A stretch of DNA of 64,000 bases from Palsa-1150 sp036490515 (GTDB taxonomy: Bacteria; Myxococcota_A; Polyangia; Polyangiales; Polyangiaceae), in contig DASXDU010000038.1 in the NCBI GenBank assembly GCA_036490515.1, forward strand, positions 1-64,000, read 5' to 3'. The position numbers and the translations under genes were made by a program. How positions within the stretch are numbered: position 1 is the stretch's first letter; each line of letters starts with the position of its first letter. The notes beneath the pieces were generated by a model. That model saw only the letters and a program-made list of their open reading frames with translations. It was not told where the DNA came from and did no database searches. This document shows positions 18,030-26,540 of the stretch, piece by piece.

Positions 18030-18124
18030 GAGCACCGGATCGGGCGGGCACACGTCGAGGACGAGTCGACGCCCTCCGCGGGTTGTGCCATTCCATGCCT
18101 CGAACGACCCAGGAGATCCCCGTC

Positions 18125-19312
18125 ATGCCGCAGACCCTGCCGCCCATCTACGTCGTCTCCGCCGCCCGCACGCCCATCGGCGCGTTCCTCGGCTCGCTCT
18201 CGTCGGTGCGCGCGCCCGACCTCGGGGCGACGGCCATCAAGGGCGCCCTCTCCCGCGCGAAGCTGGCCCCGGACGCCATCCAGGAGGTGTTCATGGGGAA
18301 CGTCCTCTCGGCGGGCATCGGCCAGGCGCCGGCGCGGCAAGCGGCCATCTACGCAGGCATCCCGAACACCGTCCCCGCGACGACCGTCAGCAAGGTGTGC
18401 GGCTCGGGCATGCAGGCGTTCATCTTCGGGACGAAGACGATCGCCGTCGGCGACGCGGACCTCGTGATGGTCGGCGGCATGGAGTCGATGTCGAACGTTC
18501 CCTACTACCTGGAGAAGGCGCGCTCGGGCTACCGCATGGGCGACGGCAAGCTCGTCGACGGGATGATCTACGACGGCCTGTGGGATCCGTACTCGAACGT
18601 CCACATGGGCAGCTGCGGTGACAAGTGCGCGGCCGAATACAAGTTCACGCGCGAGCAGCAGGACGAGTTCTCGAAGGAGAGCTTCCGGCGCGCGCTCGCC
18701 GCCCAGAAGGAGGGGATGTTCGACGCCGAGATCGAGCCGGTGAACGTCCCCCAGAAGAAGGGCGAGCCGGTCGCCGTGAAGGCGGACGAGGGGCCGAGCA
18801 AGGGCGACCCGAGCAAGTTCGCCAGCCTCAAGCCCGCGTTCTCGAAGGACGGGACGATCACGGCGGCGAACGCGTCGTCGATCAACGACGGGGCGAGCGC
18901 GCTCGTCCTGGCGAGCGAGAAGGCCGTCAAGGAGCACAAGCTCGAGCCGCTCGGCCGCATCGTCGGCTACGGCGGCGCGGCGCAGGCGCCCGAGTGGTTC
19001 ACGACCGCGCCTGCCAAGGCCATCGACGAGACCACGGCGAAGCTCGGGCTCAAGAAGGACCAGATCGATCTCTACGAGATCAACGAGGCCTTCGCGGTCG
19101 TCACGATGGCGTGCAACAAGCTCTGCGGCCTCGACCCGCAGAAGGTGAACGTGCGCGGCGGCGCCGTCGCCCTCGGGCACCCCATCGGGGCGACCGGAGC
19201 GCGCCTCCTGACGACGCTCCTCTACGCCATGAAGGACCGGAGCGCGAAGCGCGGCTTGGCGAGCCTCTGCATCGGCGGTGGCGAGGCCCTCGCCGTGGTC
19301 GTCGAGCGGTAG
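18125..19312 (+). CDS. Thiolase family protein (acetyl-CoA C-acetyltransferase)
   Basis: The enzyme catalyses thiolytic cleavage or condensation of acyl-CoAs. The acyl-accepting Cys is in SKVCGSGMQAF (about residue 90), the active-site His in GHPIGATGARLL and the second catalytic Cys in LCIGGGEA. NEAFAVV and the loop region are normal. At 395 residues the length is typical of a biosynthetic/degradative thiolase. AGGAGATCCCCGTC before the ATG at 18125 supports this start over the ATG at 18095. Together with the PhaR-like gene at 37.6 kb it is compatible with polyhydroxyalkanoate metabolism, but no phaB or phaC is present here. Confidence 0.93.
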   Translation: MPQTLPPIYVVSAARTPIGAFLGSLSSVRAPDLGATAIKGALSRAKLAPDAIQEVFMGNVLSAGIGQAPARQAAIYAGIPNTVPATTVSKVCGSGMQAFIFGTKTIAVGDADLVMVGGMESMSNVPYYLEKARSGYRMGDGKLVDGMIYDGLWDPYSNVHMGSCGDKCAAEYKFTREQQDEFSKESFRRALAAQKEGMFDAEIEPVNVPQKKGEPVAVKADEGPSKGDPSKFASLKPAFSKDGTITAANASSINDGASALVLASEKAVKEHKLEPLGRIVGYGGAAQAPEWFTTAPAKAIDETTAKLGLKKDQIDLYEINEAFAVVTMACNKLCGLDPQKVNVRGGAVALGHPIGATGARLLTTLLYAMKDRSAKRGLASLCIGGGEALAVVVER

Positions 19313-19318
19313 GCGCCG

Positions 19319-20164
19319 GTGACGGTGCGCCCGCGGGAGCTGTCGCGGTCGATGGCGTCGTTCGCGACGCGCACGCCCACCCTCCCGCCGGCCACCCACA
19401 CGAACAGCTACGCGCTCGGCTCGCGCGAGGTGCTCCTCGTCGAGCCGGCGACCCCGTACGACGACGAGCAGCGCGCCTGGATCGAGTGGGCGCGCTCCCT
19501 CCCGTCGTCGGGGCGCTTCGCCAGGGCCATCGTCCTGACGCACCACCACCCGGACCACGTCGGCGGCGCCGACGTGCTTTCCCGCGAGCTCACCTTGCCG
19601 CTGTGGGCGCACGCCGAGACCGCCTCGCGCATCTCCACGCCGGTGACGCGCCTGCTCGCCGACGGCGACGTCCTCGACCTCGACGGCCCCGTCCCCACGC
19701 GGTGGCGCGTCCTTCACACGCCGGGGCACGCCCCCGGGCACGTGTGCCTCCACGAGGCCAGCGAGGGCGCGCTCGTCGTGGGTGACATGGTGGCGAGCGT
19801 CGGGACGATCCTGGTCGACCCGACGGACGGCGACATGAGCGCATACCTCGCGCAGCTCGAGCGGCTCGCGTCGCTCGGCGCACGGGTCGCGTTGCCCGCG
19901 CACGGGGAGCCCATCGACGACCCGAGCGCCCTGTTCCGGAAATACGTCGTGCACCGCACGATGCGCGAGCGGCGCGTGCTCGACGCGCTGGCGCGCAGGG
20001 CCGACGGGGGCACGGCGGGCGACCTCGTCCCGGACGCCTACGACGACACGCCGCCGGCGATCTGGCCCATCGCCGCGCTGAGCGTCGAGGCGCACCTCGT
20101 GAAGCTCGCGCGCGAGGGGCGCGTTCGCGCCACGGGCCCGTCGCGCTACATTGCGGTTCGATGA
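19319..20164 (+). CDS. Metallo-beta-lactamase fold hydrolase (LACTB2-like)
   Basis: The zinc-binding motif THHHPDHVGG is at about residue 65, followed by a metal-ligand His in LHTPGHAPGHVCL, the bridging Asp in VVGDMVAS and the late His in LPAHGEP. The C-terminal 70 residues form a winged-helix-like region (RRVLDALARRADGGTAGDLV), as in LACTB2-type enzymes. The substrate is unknown; human LACTB2 is an endoribonuclease. The GTG start lies 7 bp after the thiolase stop, with an in-frame ATG at 19352 as an alternative. It begins a run of overlapping genes ending at 22140. Confidence 0.85.
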   Translation: MTVRPRELSRSMASFATRTPTLPPATHTNSYALGSREVLLVEPATPYDDEQRAWIEWARSLPSSGRFARAIVLTHHHPDHVGGADVLSRELTLPLWAHAETASRISTPVTRLLADGDVLDLDGPVPTRWRVLHTPGHAPGHVCLHEASEGALVVGDMVASVGTILVDPTDGDMSAYLAQLERLASLGARVALPAHGEPIDDPSALFRKYVVHRTMRERRVLDALARRADGGTAGDLVPDAYDDTPPAIWPIAALSVEAHLVKLAREGRVRATGPSRYIAVR

Positions 20165-20382
20165 GCGAGCACCCCGACTGGCCGTCGGCCTTCCTGGCGA
20201 CGGGGGTCATCCTCGGGGAGCCGCGCGACGCCAGCGCAGCGATCCTGGGCGACGCGGGGACGCCGCAGTCGGCCGCACTCGCGAGGGAGCTGCTGGCGCC
20301 CGCACGGGAGGCACGAGCCCGCGCCGCGGCGAGGGTCGTCACGGCCGTGGCGGCGGCGATCGACGCGGCGAGGCTCGCATGA
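20161..20382 (+). CDS. Small protein of unknown function in overlapping operon
   Basis: The 73-residue product is alanine-rich and predicted helical (EARARAAARVVTAVAAAIDA). Its ATG overlaps the stop of the MBL hydrolase gene (ATGA) and its own stop overlaps the start of the next gene in the same way. Such double overlaps support it being translated. No family is recognised. Confidence 0.55.
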   Translation: MSEHPDWPSAFLATGVILGEPRDASAAILGDAGTPQSAALARELLAPAREARARAAARVVTAVAAAIDAARLA

Positions 20383-21023
20383 GCCTTCCGCGGGGGCGCG
20401 TCGTGAAGCACGTGGGAACCGAGGCGCTGCCGCTGCTCGCGGCAGGGCCGTCGCCGCGGCAGAGACGTCGCGTCGCCCGCGAGGAGCTCGAGGCGCGGCT
20501 CGCCGCCGAGACGCTGGTACGGGACGCCGAGGAGATGGCGAAGGCGATCGTGGCACGCGCGCACGAGGAAGGGCGCGCGCTCGCCGCCCAGGCGGCGACG
20601 GCGGCACGGGAAGACGCCGACCGGCAGCTCACGGCGCGCTGGATCGCTCTTCGCGACGCGGAGTCGCGTCGCACCGGCTCGGACGCGGAGCGCCTCGTGC
20701 CCCTGGCGACGGCCCTCGCCGAACGGATCCTCTGCGCGACGCTCGAGCTCCAGCCCGACCGCATCGCGACGCTCGCGGCAGGCGTCCTCGCCGAGGCGCG
20801 CGGCGCCCGGCGCGCGACCATCCACGCCCATCCGGCGGACGCCGAGGCCCTGCGCGGCCAGATGGTCGCGGCGGGGCTCGACCCTGCCGCCGTCGACGTG
20901 CAGTCCGACCCCGCCCTTGCGCGAGGTGGCCTCCGGCTGCACACCGACGTGGGAGTCATCGATGCCCAGCTCGCACCACGACTCGACCGACTCGCCGAGG
21001 CCCTCCGCGATGCCCTCCGCTGA
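20379..21023 (+). CDS. FliH/SctL (HrpE/YscL)-like stator protein
   Basis: The 214-residue product has a charged coiled-coil N-terminal half (RRVAREELEARLAAETLV through AAREDADRQL) followed by a globular part. The globular part contains LVPLATALAERILCATLELQ and ends in GVIDAQLAPRLDRLAEALRD, the layout of FliH/SctL proteins, which regulate the flagellar or type III secretion ATPase. No ATPase, ring or other secretion gene is nearby, so it is an orphan and its partner is unknown; an ATP-synthase-E-like relative is the alternative. It overlaps the preceding gene by ATGA and the following gene by 14 bp. Confidence 0.6.
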   Translation: MSLPRGRVVKHVGTEALPLLAAGPSPRQRRRVAREELEARLAAETLVRDAEEMAKAIVARAHEEGRALAAQAATAAREDADRQLTARWIALRDAESRRTGSDAERLVPLATALAERILCATLELQPDRIATLAAGVLAEARGARRATIHAHPADAEALRGQMVAAGLDPAAVDVQSDPALARGGLRLHTDVGVIDAQLAPRLDRLAEALRDALR

Positions 21024-22140
21024 CGAGACGAGGGCGCCCGCGCCGCCGGCCACGGCCGCGGAGTGGAGGCGCAACGGGTGGCTGTTCCTGGCGACGGTGG
21101 CGAGCTGCTTCGTCACCTGGTGGGTCTACGACGGCCAGTCGCGCGCGGCGGCCCTGCACGCCGCCCAGTTCACGGCCGCCCTCCTCGCCATCCTGCTCGC
21201 ACACGAGTTCGGGCACTACATCGCCGCCCGCATTCACCGCGTCGACGCCTCGCTCCCCTTCTTCATCCCGCTGCCGCTCCTCTCGCCCTTCGGCACGATG
21301 GGCGCGGTCATCCGGATGCGCTCCGTCATCCCGACCCGGCGGGCTCTCCTCGACATCGGCGCGTCCGGCCCCCTCGCCGGGCTCGCGCTCGCCGTGCCGC
21401 TCTACGCGTGGGGCGTCGCGCACTCGCAGGTGATTCCCGTCGACGGCTCCGCGGGCGACACCGTGGAGCTCGGGTCGTCGCTCGTGACCCTCCTCCTCGA
21501 CCGCGTCTTCGCCCCCGCGGTCCCGCAGGGGATGGACATCATGCTCTCGCCCGTGGCCTACGCCGCGTGGGCCGGGTTGTTCGTCACGATGATCAACGTC
21601 CTGCCCGCCAGTCAGCTCGACGGCGGGCACGTCGCGTTCTCGCTGTTCGGGCCGCGGCAGAACACGATCGCGCAGTGGGTCCACCGCTCGATGCTGGCGT
21701 TCTTCTTCGTCAGCGTGGCGAGCTTCCTCGCGCGCGACATCCGCGCGGGCTTCGGGCTCTACCACCTCGGGCGCGCGGTCCAGAACTCCCTCTTCTGGCT
21801 CGTCTGGTTCGAGGTGCTCGCCGTCATCGGCGCCGTCTCCTCGCCGCCCGACACCGACCGCATCGGCATCCGGACGCGTGCCATCGCGACCGTCGGCCTC
21901 GCGCTCCTCGCGGGCCTGCTCCACGACCGCTCGTCGCTCGTCGTGTGGGGCGCCTGGTTCGTCGGGCTGGGCGTGCTCCTCGCGATGGAGGTCCGCTGGG
22001 GCGTCCTGCGCTCGCAGAACCGCCTGCTCGATCACCCTCCCACGGGGTCGCAGCGCCTCGGCGCGGGGCGCTCGATCGTCGCGGCCTTCACGCTGGCGCT
22101 CTTCGTACTGCTCTTCATGCCCACGCCGTTCGGCCTCTGA
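21010..22140 (+). CDS. Site-2 protease family intramembrane metalloprotease
   Basis: Polytopic membrane protease (376 residues). The zinc motif HEFGHYIAAR is in an early transmembrane helix, and the second active-site motif NVLPASQLDGGH supplies the Asp ligand about 170 residues later, the standard S2P/M50 pair. No PDZ domain is evident, so it resembles the compact YwhC/S2P subgroup. Likely substrates are membrane-bound regulators, unidentified here. The ATG at 21010 overlaps the end of the FliH-like gene; further in-frame ATGs at 20962 and upstream are less likely. It converges with purS. Confidence 0.88.
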   Translation: MPSADETRAPAPPATAAEWRRNGWLFLATVASCFVTWWVYDGQSRAAALHAAQFTAALLAILLAHEFGHYIAARIHRVDASLPFFIPLPLLSPFGTMGAVIRMRSVIPTRRALLDIGASGPLAGLALAVPLYAWGVAHSQVIPVDGSAGDTVELGSSLVTLLLDRVFAPAVPQGMDIMLSPVAYAAWAGLFVTMINVLPASQLDGGHVAFSLFGPRQNTIAQWVHRSMLAFFFVSVASFLARDIRAGFGLYHLGRAVQNSLFWLVWFEVLAVIGAVSSPPDTDRIGIRTRAIATVGLALLAGLLHDRSSLVVWGAWFVGLGVLLAMEVRWGVLRSQNRLLDHPPTGSQRLGAGRSIVAAFTLALFVLLFMPTPFGL

Positions 22141-22170
22141 CGCGAGGGCGCGGCGGCCAACGCGACGCGC

Positions 22171-22413
22171 CTAGAGACGGACCTCGTAGTCCTCGGTCAC
22201 CGGGTTGGCGAGCATCTCGTCGGCCATCTTCTGGAGGCGCTCCTTCAGATCGGGCGCCTTCGCGTGCGCCTCGTCGACCTCGATCTCGATGATCTTGCCG
22301 ACCCGGACGTCCTTCACGCCGTCGAAGCCCAGCTTGCCGAGCGCGCGGCGCACGGCGTCGCCCTGGACGTCGAGCACCTCGGTCTTCAGCCGGACGACGA
22401 CCGTCGCCTTCAC
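22171..22413 (-). CDS. purS: Phosphoribosylformylglycinamidine synthase subunit PurS
   Basis: Small (80 residues) subunit of the three-part FGAM synthase in de novo purine biosynthesis, bridging PurQ and PurL. The product VKATVVVRLKTEVLDVQGDA and the middle KLGFDGVKDVRVGKIIEIEV are typical. The GTG start overlaps the purC stop (GTGA at 22410-22413), so the two are translationally coupled. purQ and purL are not found adjacent in this window, as the next gene downstream converges. Confidence 0.93.
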   Translation of the reverse strand: MKATVVVRLKTEVLDVQGDAVRRALGKLGFDGVKDVRVGKIIEIEVDEAHAKAPDLKERLQKMADEMLANPVTEDYEVRL

Positions 22414-23378
22414 CGCGTCACCCCGAGGTTCTTCGCGAGGCGGGCAGCGGGAGGCTCGGTGTTCGGGACGAACGGCTTCCCCGTGATCTGCTCGTAGGCC
22501 GCGATGTAGCGCTCGGCCGCCCCGACGCGCACGTCGTCCGGCATCGCGGGCGCGTCGCCGTCGCCCTTGTAGCCCTGGGCGATGAACCACCGGCGCACGA
22601 AGTCCTTGTCGAGCGGATCGGGGTCCTGCCCCGCGGCGAAGCGCTCGCCGTACGTCTTCGCCTGCCAGAAGCGCGACGAGTCGGGCGTGTGGATCTCGTC
22701 GATGACGACCAGCTTGCCCTCGGGGGTGCGCCCGAACTCGTACTTCGTGTCGACCAGGATGAGCCCACGCTCCGCGCACGTCCGCACGCCCGCGTCGAAG
22801 AGCCGCATCGCGATGTCGGCCGCCTCGTCGAAGTCCTTCGCCGTCACCTTGCCCGTCGCCAGGATCTCCTCGCGCGAGCCGGACACGTCGTGCTCGCCCT
22901 TCGGCGCCTTGGTCGTGGGCGTGAGGATGGGGTGCGGAAGCTTCTGGTGCTTCTTCAGCCCGTCGGGGAGCTGGTGCCCGCAGAAGTTCCGGACGCCCTT
23001 CTCGTAGTGCGTCCAGAGGCTCGTCGACGTCGTGCCCGTCGCGTACGCGCGGACGACCATCTCGACGAGGACCGGCGTGCACTCGATGCACTCGAGGACG
23101 TTCGGGTCGGGCACCCCGCGCGCGTGGTTCGGCGCGACGTTCTTCGTGTGCTCGAACCACCAGGCGGCCATCCCGTTGAGGACCTGACCCTTGAACGGGA
23201 TGGTGCCGAGCACCCGGTCGAAGGCGCTGATCCGGTCGGTGACGACGATGAACCTTCGCCCGTCCTTCGTCGTGTAGTTGTCGCGGACCTTGCCCTCGTA
23301 CTTCGCCCCGAGGGCGCCGAGGTCGGTGTGGTCGAGGCAGTACGGGAGGGCGGCGCGGACGGTGGCCGAATCGACCAT
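22410..23378 (-). CDS. purC: Phosphoribosylaminoimidazole-succinocarboxamide synthase (SAICAR synthase)
   Basis: The enzyme ligates aspartate to CAIR in purine biosynthesis. Landmarks are KYEGKVRDNY (ATP-binding loop), TDRISAFDRVLGTIPFKGQ, and the signature region LVDTKYEFG...DEIHTPDSSRFW. At 322 residues it is the longer bacterial/eukaryote-like form rather than the 240-residue E. coli form. MVDSATV at 23378 is chosen; a frame extending to 23423 would run close to the divergent tRNA promoter. It is coupled to purS. Confidence 0.95.
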   Translation of the reverse strand: MVDSATVRAALPYCLDHTDLGALGAKYEGKVRDNYTTKDGRRFIVVTDRISAFDRVLGTIPFKGQVLNGMAAWWFEHTKNVAPNHARGVPDPNVLECIECTPVLVEMVVRAYATGTTSTSLWTHYEKGVRNFCGHQLPDGLKKHQKLPHPILTPTTKAPKGEHDVSGSREEILATGKVTAKDFDEAADIAMRLFDAGVRTCAERGLILVDTKYEFGRTPEGKLVVIDEIHTPDSSRFWQAKTYGERFAAGQDPDPLDKDFVRRWFIAQGYKGDGDAPAMPDDVRVGAAERYIAAYEQITGKPFVPNTEPPAARLAKNLGVTR

Positions 23379-23429
23379 GGTGACGGCTGCTACTAGCGCA
23401 GCATGGTAGAAATGCCCATCCACGACCCC

Positions 23430-23511
23430 GCACGGGTGGCGAAATTGGCAGACGCAGTGGATTTAGGTTCCACCGCCGCAAGGCTTGCGGGTTCGAGTCC
23501 CGCCCCGTGCA
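23430..23511 (+). tRNA. tRNA-Leu (anticodon UAG)
   Basis: The acceptor arms GCACGGG / CCCGTGC pair perfectly. The anticodon stem GTGGA / TCCAC encloses loop TTTAGGT (anticodon TAG, reading CUA). A long variable arm and a T-arm GCGGG-TTCGAGT-CCCGC follow, with A as discriminator. The CCA end is not fully encoded (ACCG). Only about 50 bp separate it from the purC start. Confidence 0.95.
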
Positions 23512-23563
23512 CCGTCGCTCCAGGGACGCGCCCGGCGCCGCCGACGCTCGACGGCGCCTCGTC

Positions 23564-24109
23564 TCAGTGCAGCGCGCAGGTGCAGCGGTGCACGTGGCAG
23601 AACTCCTGGGCGTCGCGGTCGGGGAGGAGGGCGTGCTTGAGGAGGAAGTCGGGCGTGTCGTTGATGGTGCTGTGCATGTAGGTCGTGGTCGTGTCCTCGA
23701 TGTGCCCGATGCCGAGGAAGTGACCGAGCTCGTGGACCGCCAGGGCGCGGAGCTCGCCCGGCTCTTCGACCCTCGACGGTACCAGCCACACGCGGTCGCC
23801 CTTCGTCAGCGCCACGTGGTGCACCCACTCCGGGTCCCACGGCTCCAGCTGCTCGGCGCGGTCGAGCTTCACGACGACGAGGTCCGACCCCCCGTCGTGG
23901 AAGCGCACCCGGTCGCCGCTCCCTTCCTCCCACACGCGCATCGCCTGCTCCACCATCGCGCGCTCGTCCGGCGTGAAGCCCGCGTCGAGCGTGTAGCCGA
24001 TGGTGCGATCGAGTCGGCCCCTGCACTCGCGCGCGTCGCTCACCGTCTCCGGTGCCCCCGCGCCGACGGTTCCGACGAGACTCGCGAGGAGCAACAGCCG
24101 ACGAATCAC
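23564..24109 (-). CDS. Secreted matrixin-like zinc metalloprotease
   Basis: The 181-residue product has a signal peptide (MIRRLLLLASLVGTVGAGA). It carries a metzincin signature: HELGHFLGIGH gives the full HExxHxxGxxH zinc-binding site and the Met-turn methionine follows in TTTYMHS. Cysteines near both ends (REC, and FCHVHRCTCALH) probably form disulfides. There is no obvious propeptide cysteine switch. It is likely an exported small protease; the substrate is unknown. It lies downstream of a zinc-ribbon gene on the same strand. Confidence 0.85.
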   Translation of the reverse strand: MIRRLLLLASLVGTVGAGAPETVSDARECRGRLDRTIGYTLDAGFTPDERAMVEQAMRVWEEGSGDRVRFHDGGSDLVVVKLDRAEQLEPWDPEWVHHVALTKGDRVWLVPSRVEEPGELRALAVHELGHFLGIGHIEDTTTTYMHSTINDTPDFLLKHALLPDRDAQEFCHVHRCTCALH

Positions 24110-24157
24110 CCTACCGACGATCGTCTAGCGAGCGTCGTGCCGACGACCGCCGGGCCG

Positions 24158-24337
24158 TCACTGCGGGCTCATGCCGCCTCCCCCGGAGCTGCCGCCGAGC
24201 ATCCCCATGACCGCGAACTCGTGCCCCCGCGGGCAGCGGACTTTCCCCTTCTCCGCTTGCTTCGCCGTGGTCTTCACCTTGGCGCCGCACTCGGGGCACT
24301 GCAGCTCGACCGTTTCCTCGTCGCGTCCACCGAGCAT
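24158..24337 (-). CDS. Small zinc-ribbon protein (59 aa)
   Basis: The product has CPECGAKV followed 17 residues later by RCPRGH, a C-x2-C...C-x3-H zinc knuckle, and a Gly/Ser/Met-rich tail. The start is fixed by GAGGAG eight nt upstream of the ATG at 24337. It is too small for a catalytic role; a metal-binding or nucleic-acid/protein adaptor function is plausible. It is 48 bp upstream of the metalloprotease gene on the same strand. Confidence 0.7.
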   Translation of the reverse strand: MLGGRDEETVELQCPECGAKVKTTAKQAEKGKVRCPRGHEFAVMGMLGGSSGGGGMSPQ

Positions 24338-24410
24338 GTCGACTCTCCTCGCAGGAACTGTCGCCCTCGCGACGCGTGCGCGCAAGGCGCGGCGCGATAT
24401 CGTCCCGACC

Positions 24411-25232
24411 ATGACACGCGCGCCAGTCGTCGTGCTCGACGGGCCGATGGGCACCGAGCTGGCGCGGAGGGGCGTGGACCTGCCCGCTCCGGCGTGGAGC
24501 GCGGTCGCCATCGACGCGGCGCCCACGCTCGTCGCCGCGGTGCATCGCGACTACGTCGCCGCAGGTGCGACGGTGCACACCGCCAACACCTTCCGGACGC
24601 GGCGGCGCTCGGTGGGCGACCGATGGGCTGAGCTGGCGCGCGGCGCCGTCCGCATCGCCCGCGAGAGCGCCCCGTCGATGCGCGTCGCCGGCAGCATGGG
24701 CCCCCTCGAGGACTGCTACCGGCCCGACCTGAGCCCGCGGGAGGCGGCGCGCGGCGAGCACCGCGAGCTCGCCCGGGTCCTGGCGGCTGCGGGGGTCGAT
24801 CTCCTCCTCTGCGAGACCATCCCGGACGAGACCGAGGTGCTCGTGGCCGTCGAGGAGGCGGCGCGGACGGGCGTCGAGACGTGGGTGTCGCTCCATCCGA
24901 TGCGGCCAGGGACGCTCCGCGCGTCCGCCCGCGCGTGCGTCGACGCGGGAGCCCGCGCCGTCCTCGTCAACTGCGTCGCGGCGAGCCGAACCCTGCCTCT
25001 CGTCGAGCAGCTCGCGGGCCTCGGCGTCCCGTTCGGTGCCTACGCGAACGCGGGAGAGGCCGCCGAGGGCATCGGATGGGACGCCGACCCGGCCGCGGGC
25101 GCCCGCGCCTACGAGGCGCTCGCCGAGGCGTGGGTCGCGGCCGGCGCGACGCTCGTCGGAGGCTGCTGCGGCACCGGCCCCGCCCACGTCGCCCGCCTCG
25201 CGGCCCGCTTCGGCTCGAAGAAGAGCCCGTAG
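24411..25232 (+). CDS. Homocysteine S-methyltransferase family protein
   Basis: The 273-residue single-domain protein has the fold of cobalamin-independent Hcy methyltransferases (MmuM/BHMT-like). VLDGPMGTELARRG begins the barrel, the first zinc Cys is in VLVNCVAAS and the vicinal pair is in GGCCGTGPAHV. It transfers a methyl group to homocysteine, by family inference from S-methylmethionine or a betaine-like donor. The ATG at 24411 begins directly at the conserved strand. The upstream neighbour diverges 73 bp away. Confidence 0.88.
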   Translation: MTRAPVVVLDGPMGTELARRGVDLPAPAWSAVAIDAAPTLVAAVHRDYVAAGATVHTANTFRTRRRSVGDRWAELARGAVRIARESAPSMRVAGSMGPLEDCYRPDLSPREAARGEHRELARVLAAAGVDLLLCETIPDETEVLVAVEEAARTGVETWVSLHPMRPGTLRASARACVDAGARAVLVNCVAASRTLPLVEQLAGLGVPFGAYANAGEAAEGIGWDADPAAGARAYEALAEAWVAAGATLVGGCCGTGPAHVARLAARFGSKKSP

Positions 25233-25289
25233 CGCGAGGCGCCGCCGCCGGTGCGGGCCTCGCCGTCGCGCAGCGCCGCCCGGCCGACC

Positions 25290-26519
25290 TCAGTGCACGG
25301 GCTTCACCTCGACGCGCCCGAAGGAGAAGACCACCTCCCGGAAGAAGGGACCCTGGAGGTCGGCTCCGCGCACGCGGATGCGCCGGTCCATCCCCTCGAC
25401 GAGCACCACCTCCGGGATCTCCCGGCCCGTGTCCACCTGCGCCAGCGTGTCCACGCGGTCCCCGATCGTGCGCGACACGGCGATCGCGCAGCGCGCGTTC
25501 GGGTCGCGACCCATGCAGCCGCCCGCCAGCGAGAGCTCCACGTTCGGCGCGGGCCTCCACGTCCACGCCCGCGACAGCGAGCACGGCGCGGGCTCGAGCG
25601 GAGGACCGCACGTCACGCCGCCCAGCGCGTCGAGCGCGGGCGACGAGCGCGCCGGGTGCGTCGTCTTCTCGAACGCGACGCCCGTCTTCACGTCGAGCGC
25701 CACCTCGGCGTCGTTGCGCGGGCCGGCGCAGCACCGGAAGCCCGCCGACGGCGACCGCGACGCCGGCGACGCCTCCTTCGCGAACGCGCACCGCGTCTCG
25801 AGCTCGCCCGCCACGGCGTCGCCCCCGCGCATCACGCCCATCGCGGCCTCTCCGCGGCCCGGCGCGCCGTCTCCACGGCCCGGCGCCCCGCGGTTCCACG
25901 GCGAGTCGGTCCACTCCCAGGCTCCCCCGTGCATCTCGCGTACTCCGAACCCGCTCGCGCACGCCGGCTTGCCCCCGCTCGGGTGCCGCGCCGCCGTCTC
26001 GGCCGCGATCCCCCCGCCGCACACCTTCGGGTCGTACGTGGCGCCGTATTCGTAGCGCGTCATCGCCGGCCCCTTGCAGGCGCGCTCCCATTCGAGCTCC
26101 GAGCAGAGCCTCTTGCCCTTGCCCGCGCAGAGGAGCGCCGCCTCCTGGCGGCTCACGTTCGTCGTGGGGATGGCGCCCGCCTCGTCGGGCCACGGCAGCA
26201 CGTCCATGTAGAAGCCCGCCATCGGCACGTCCACGCCCGCCGGCTCGACGTCGGCGAGGCGCGGCACCTCGTCGAGCGCGCTCCCTGCCTTGAGGGTCCC
26301 CGTCGGGATCCACACCATGCCCGGCCGCGGCGCGCCGGGCGCGATCGTGCTCGGCGCGGAGACGAACGCCGCCGCCCCGGCCTCGTCGGGGCCCGCGCCC
26401 TGCGCCCTGCTGCAGCCCGCGACGCTCGCGGCGGCAGCGGCGACGCTCGCCACGACGACCACGACGCGCGTCACCCGCAGCCCGACGTGCGCCCCGGCGG
26501 CGACGTCCCTGGCGCGCAT
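25290..26519 (-). CDS. Lipoprotein with formylglycine-generating enzyme (SUMF1/FGE-sulfatase) domain
   Basis: The 409-residue product has a signal peptide with lipobox SVAGC and a Pro/Ala-rich linker. Its FGE-type domain (about residues 65-255) shows MVWIPTGTLKAGS, NVSRQEAALLCAGKGKRLCS, EWERACKG, GVREMHGGAWEWTDSPW and AGFRCCAGP. The C-terminal 140 residues are a separate beta-rich region with three Cys pairs. The paired active-site Cys of true FGE is not clearly recognisable, so a binding or structural role is as likely as enzymatic activity. GAGGGGGG before the ATG at 26519 decides the start. It follows the NtrC-type regulator gene by about 20 bp. Confidence 0.78.
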   Translation of the reverse strand: MRARDVAAGAHVGLRVTRVVVVVASVAAAAASVAGCSRAQGAGPDEAGAAAFVSAPSTIAPGAPRPGMVWIPTGTLKAGSALDEVPRLADVEPAGVDVPMAGFYMDVLPWPDEAGAIPTTNVSRQEAALLCAGKGKRLCSELEWERACKGPAMTRYEYGATYDPKVCGGGIAAETAARHPSGGKPACASGFGVREMHGGAWEWTDSPWNRGAPGRGDGAPGRGEAAMGVMRGGDAVAGELETRCAFAKEASPASRSPSAGFRCCAGPRNDAEVALDVKTGVAFEKTTHPARSSPALDALGGVTCGPPLEPAPCSLSRAWTWRPAPNVELSLAGGCMGRDPNARCAIAVSRTIGDRVDTLAQVDTGREIPEVVLVEGMDRRIRVRGADLQGPFFREVVFSFGRVEVKPVH

Positions 26520-26540
26520 GCGGCCCCCCTCGGCGCGCAT

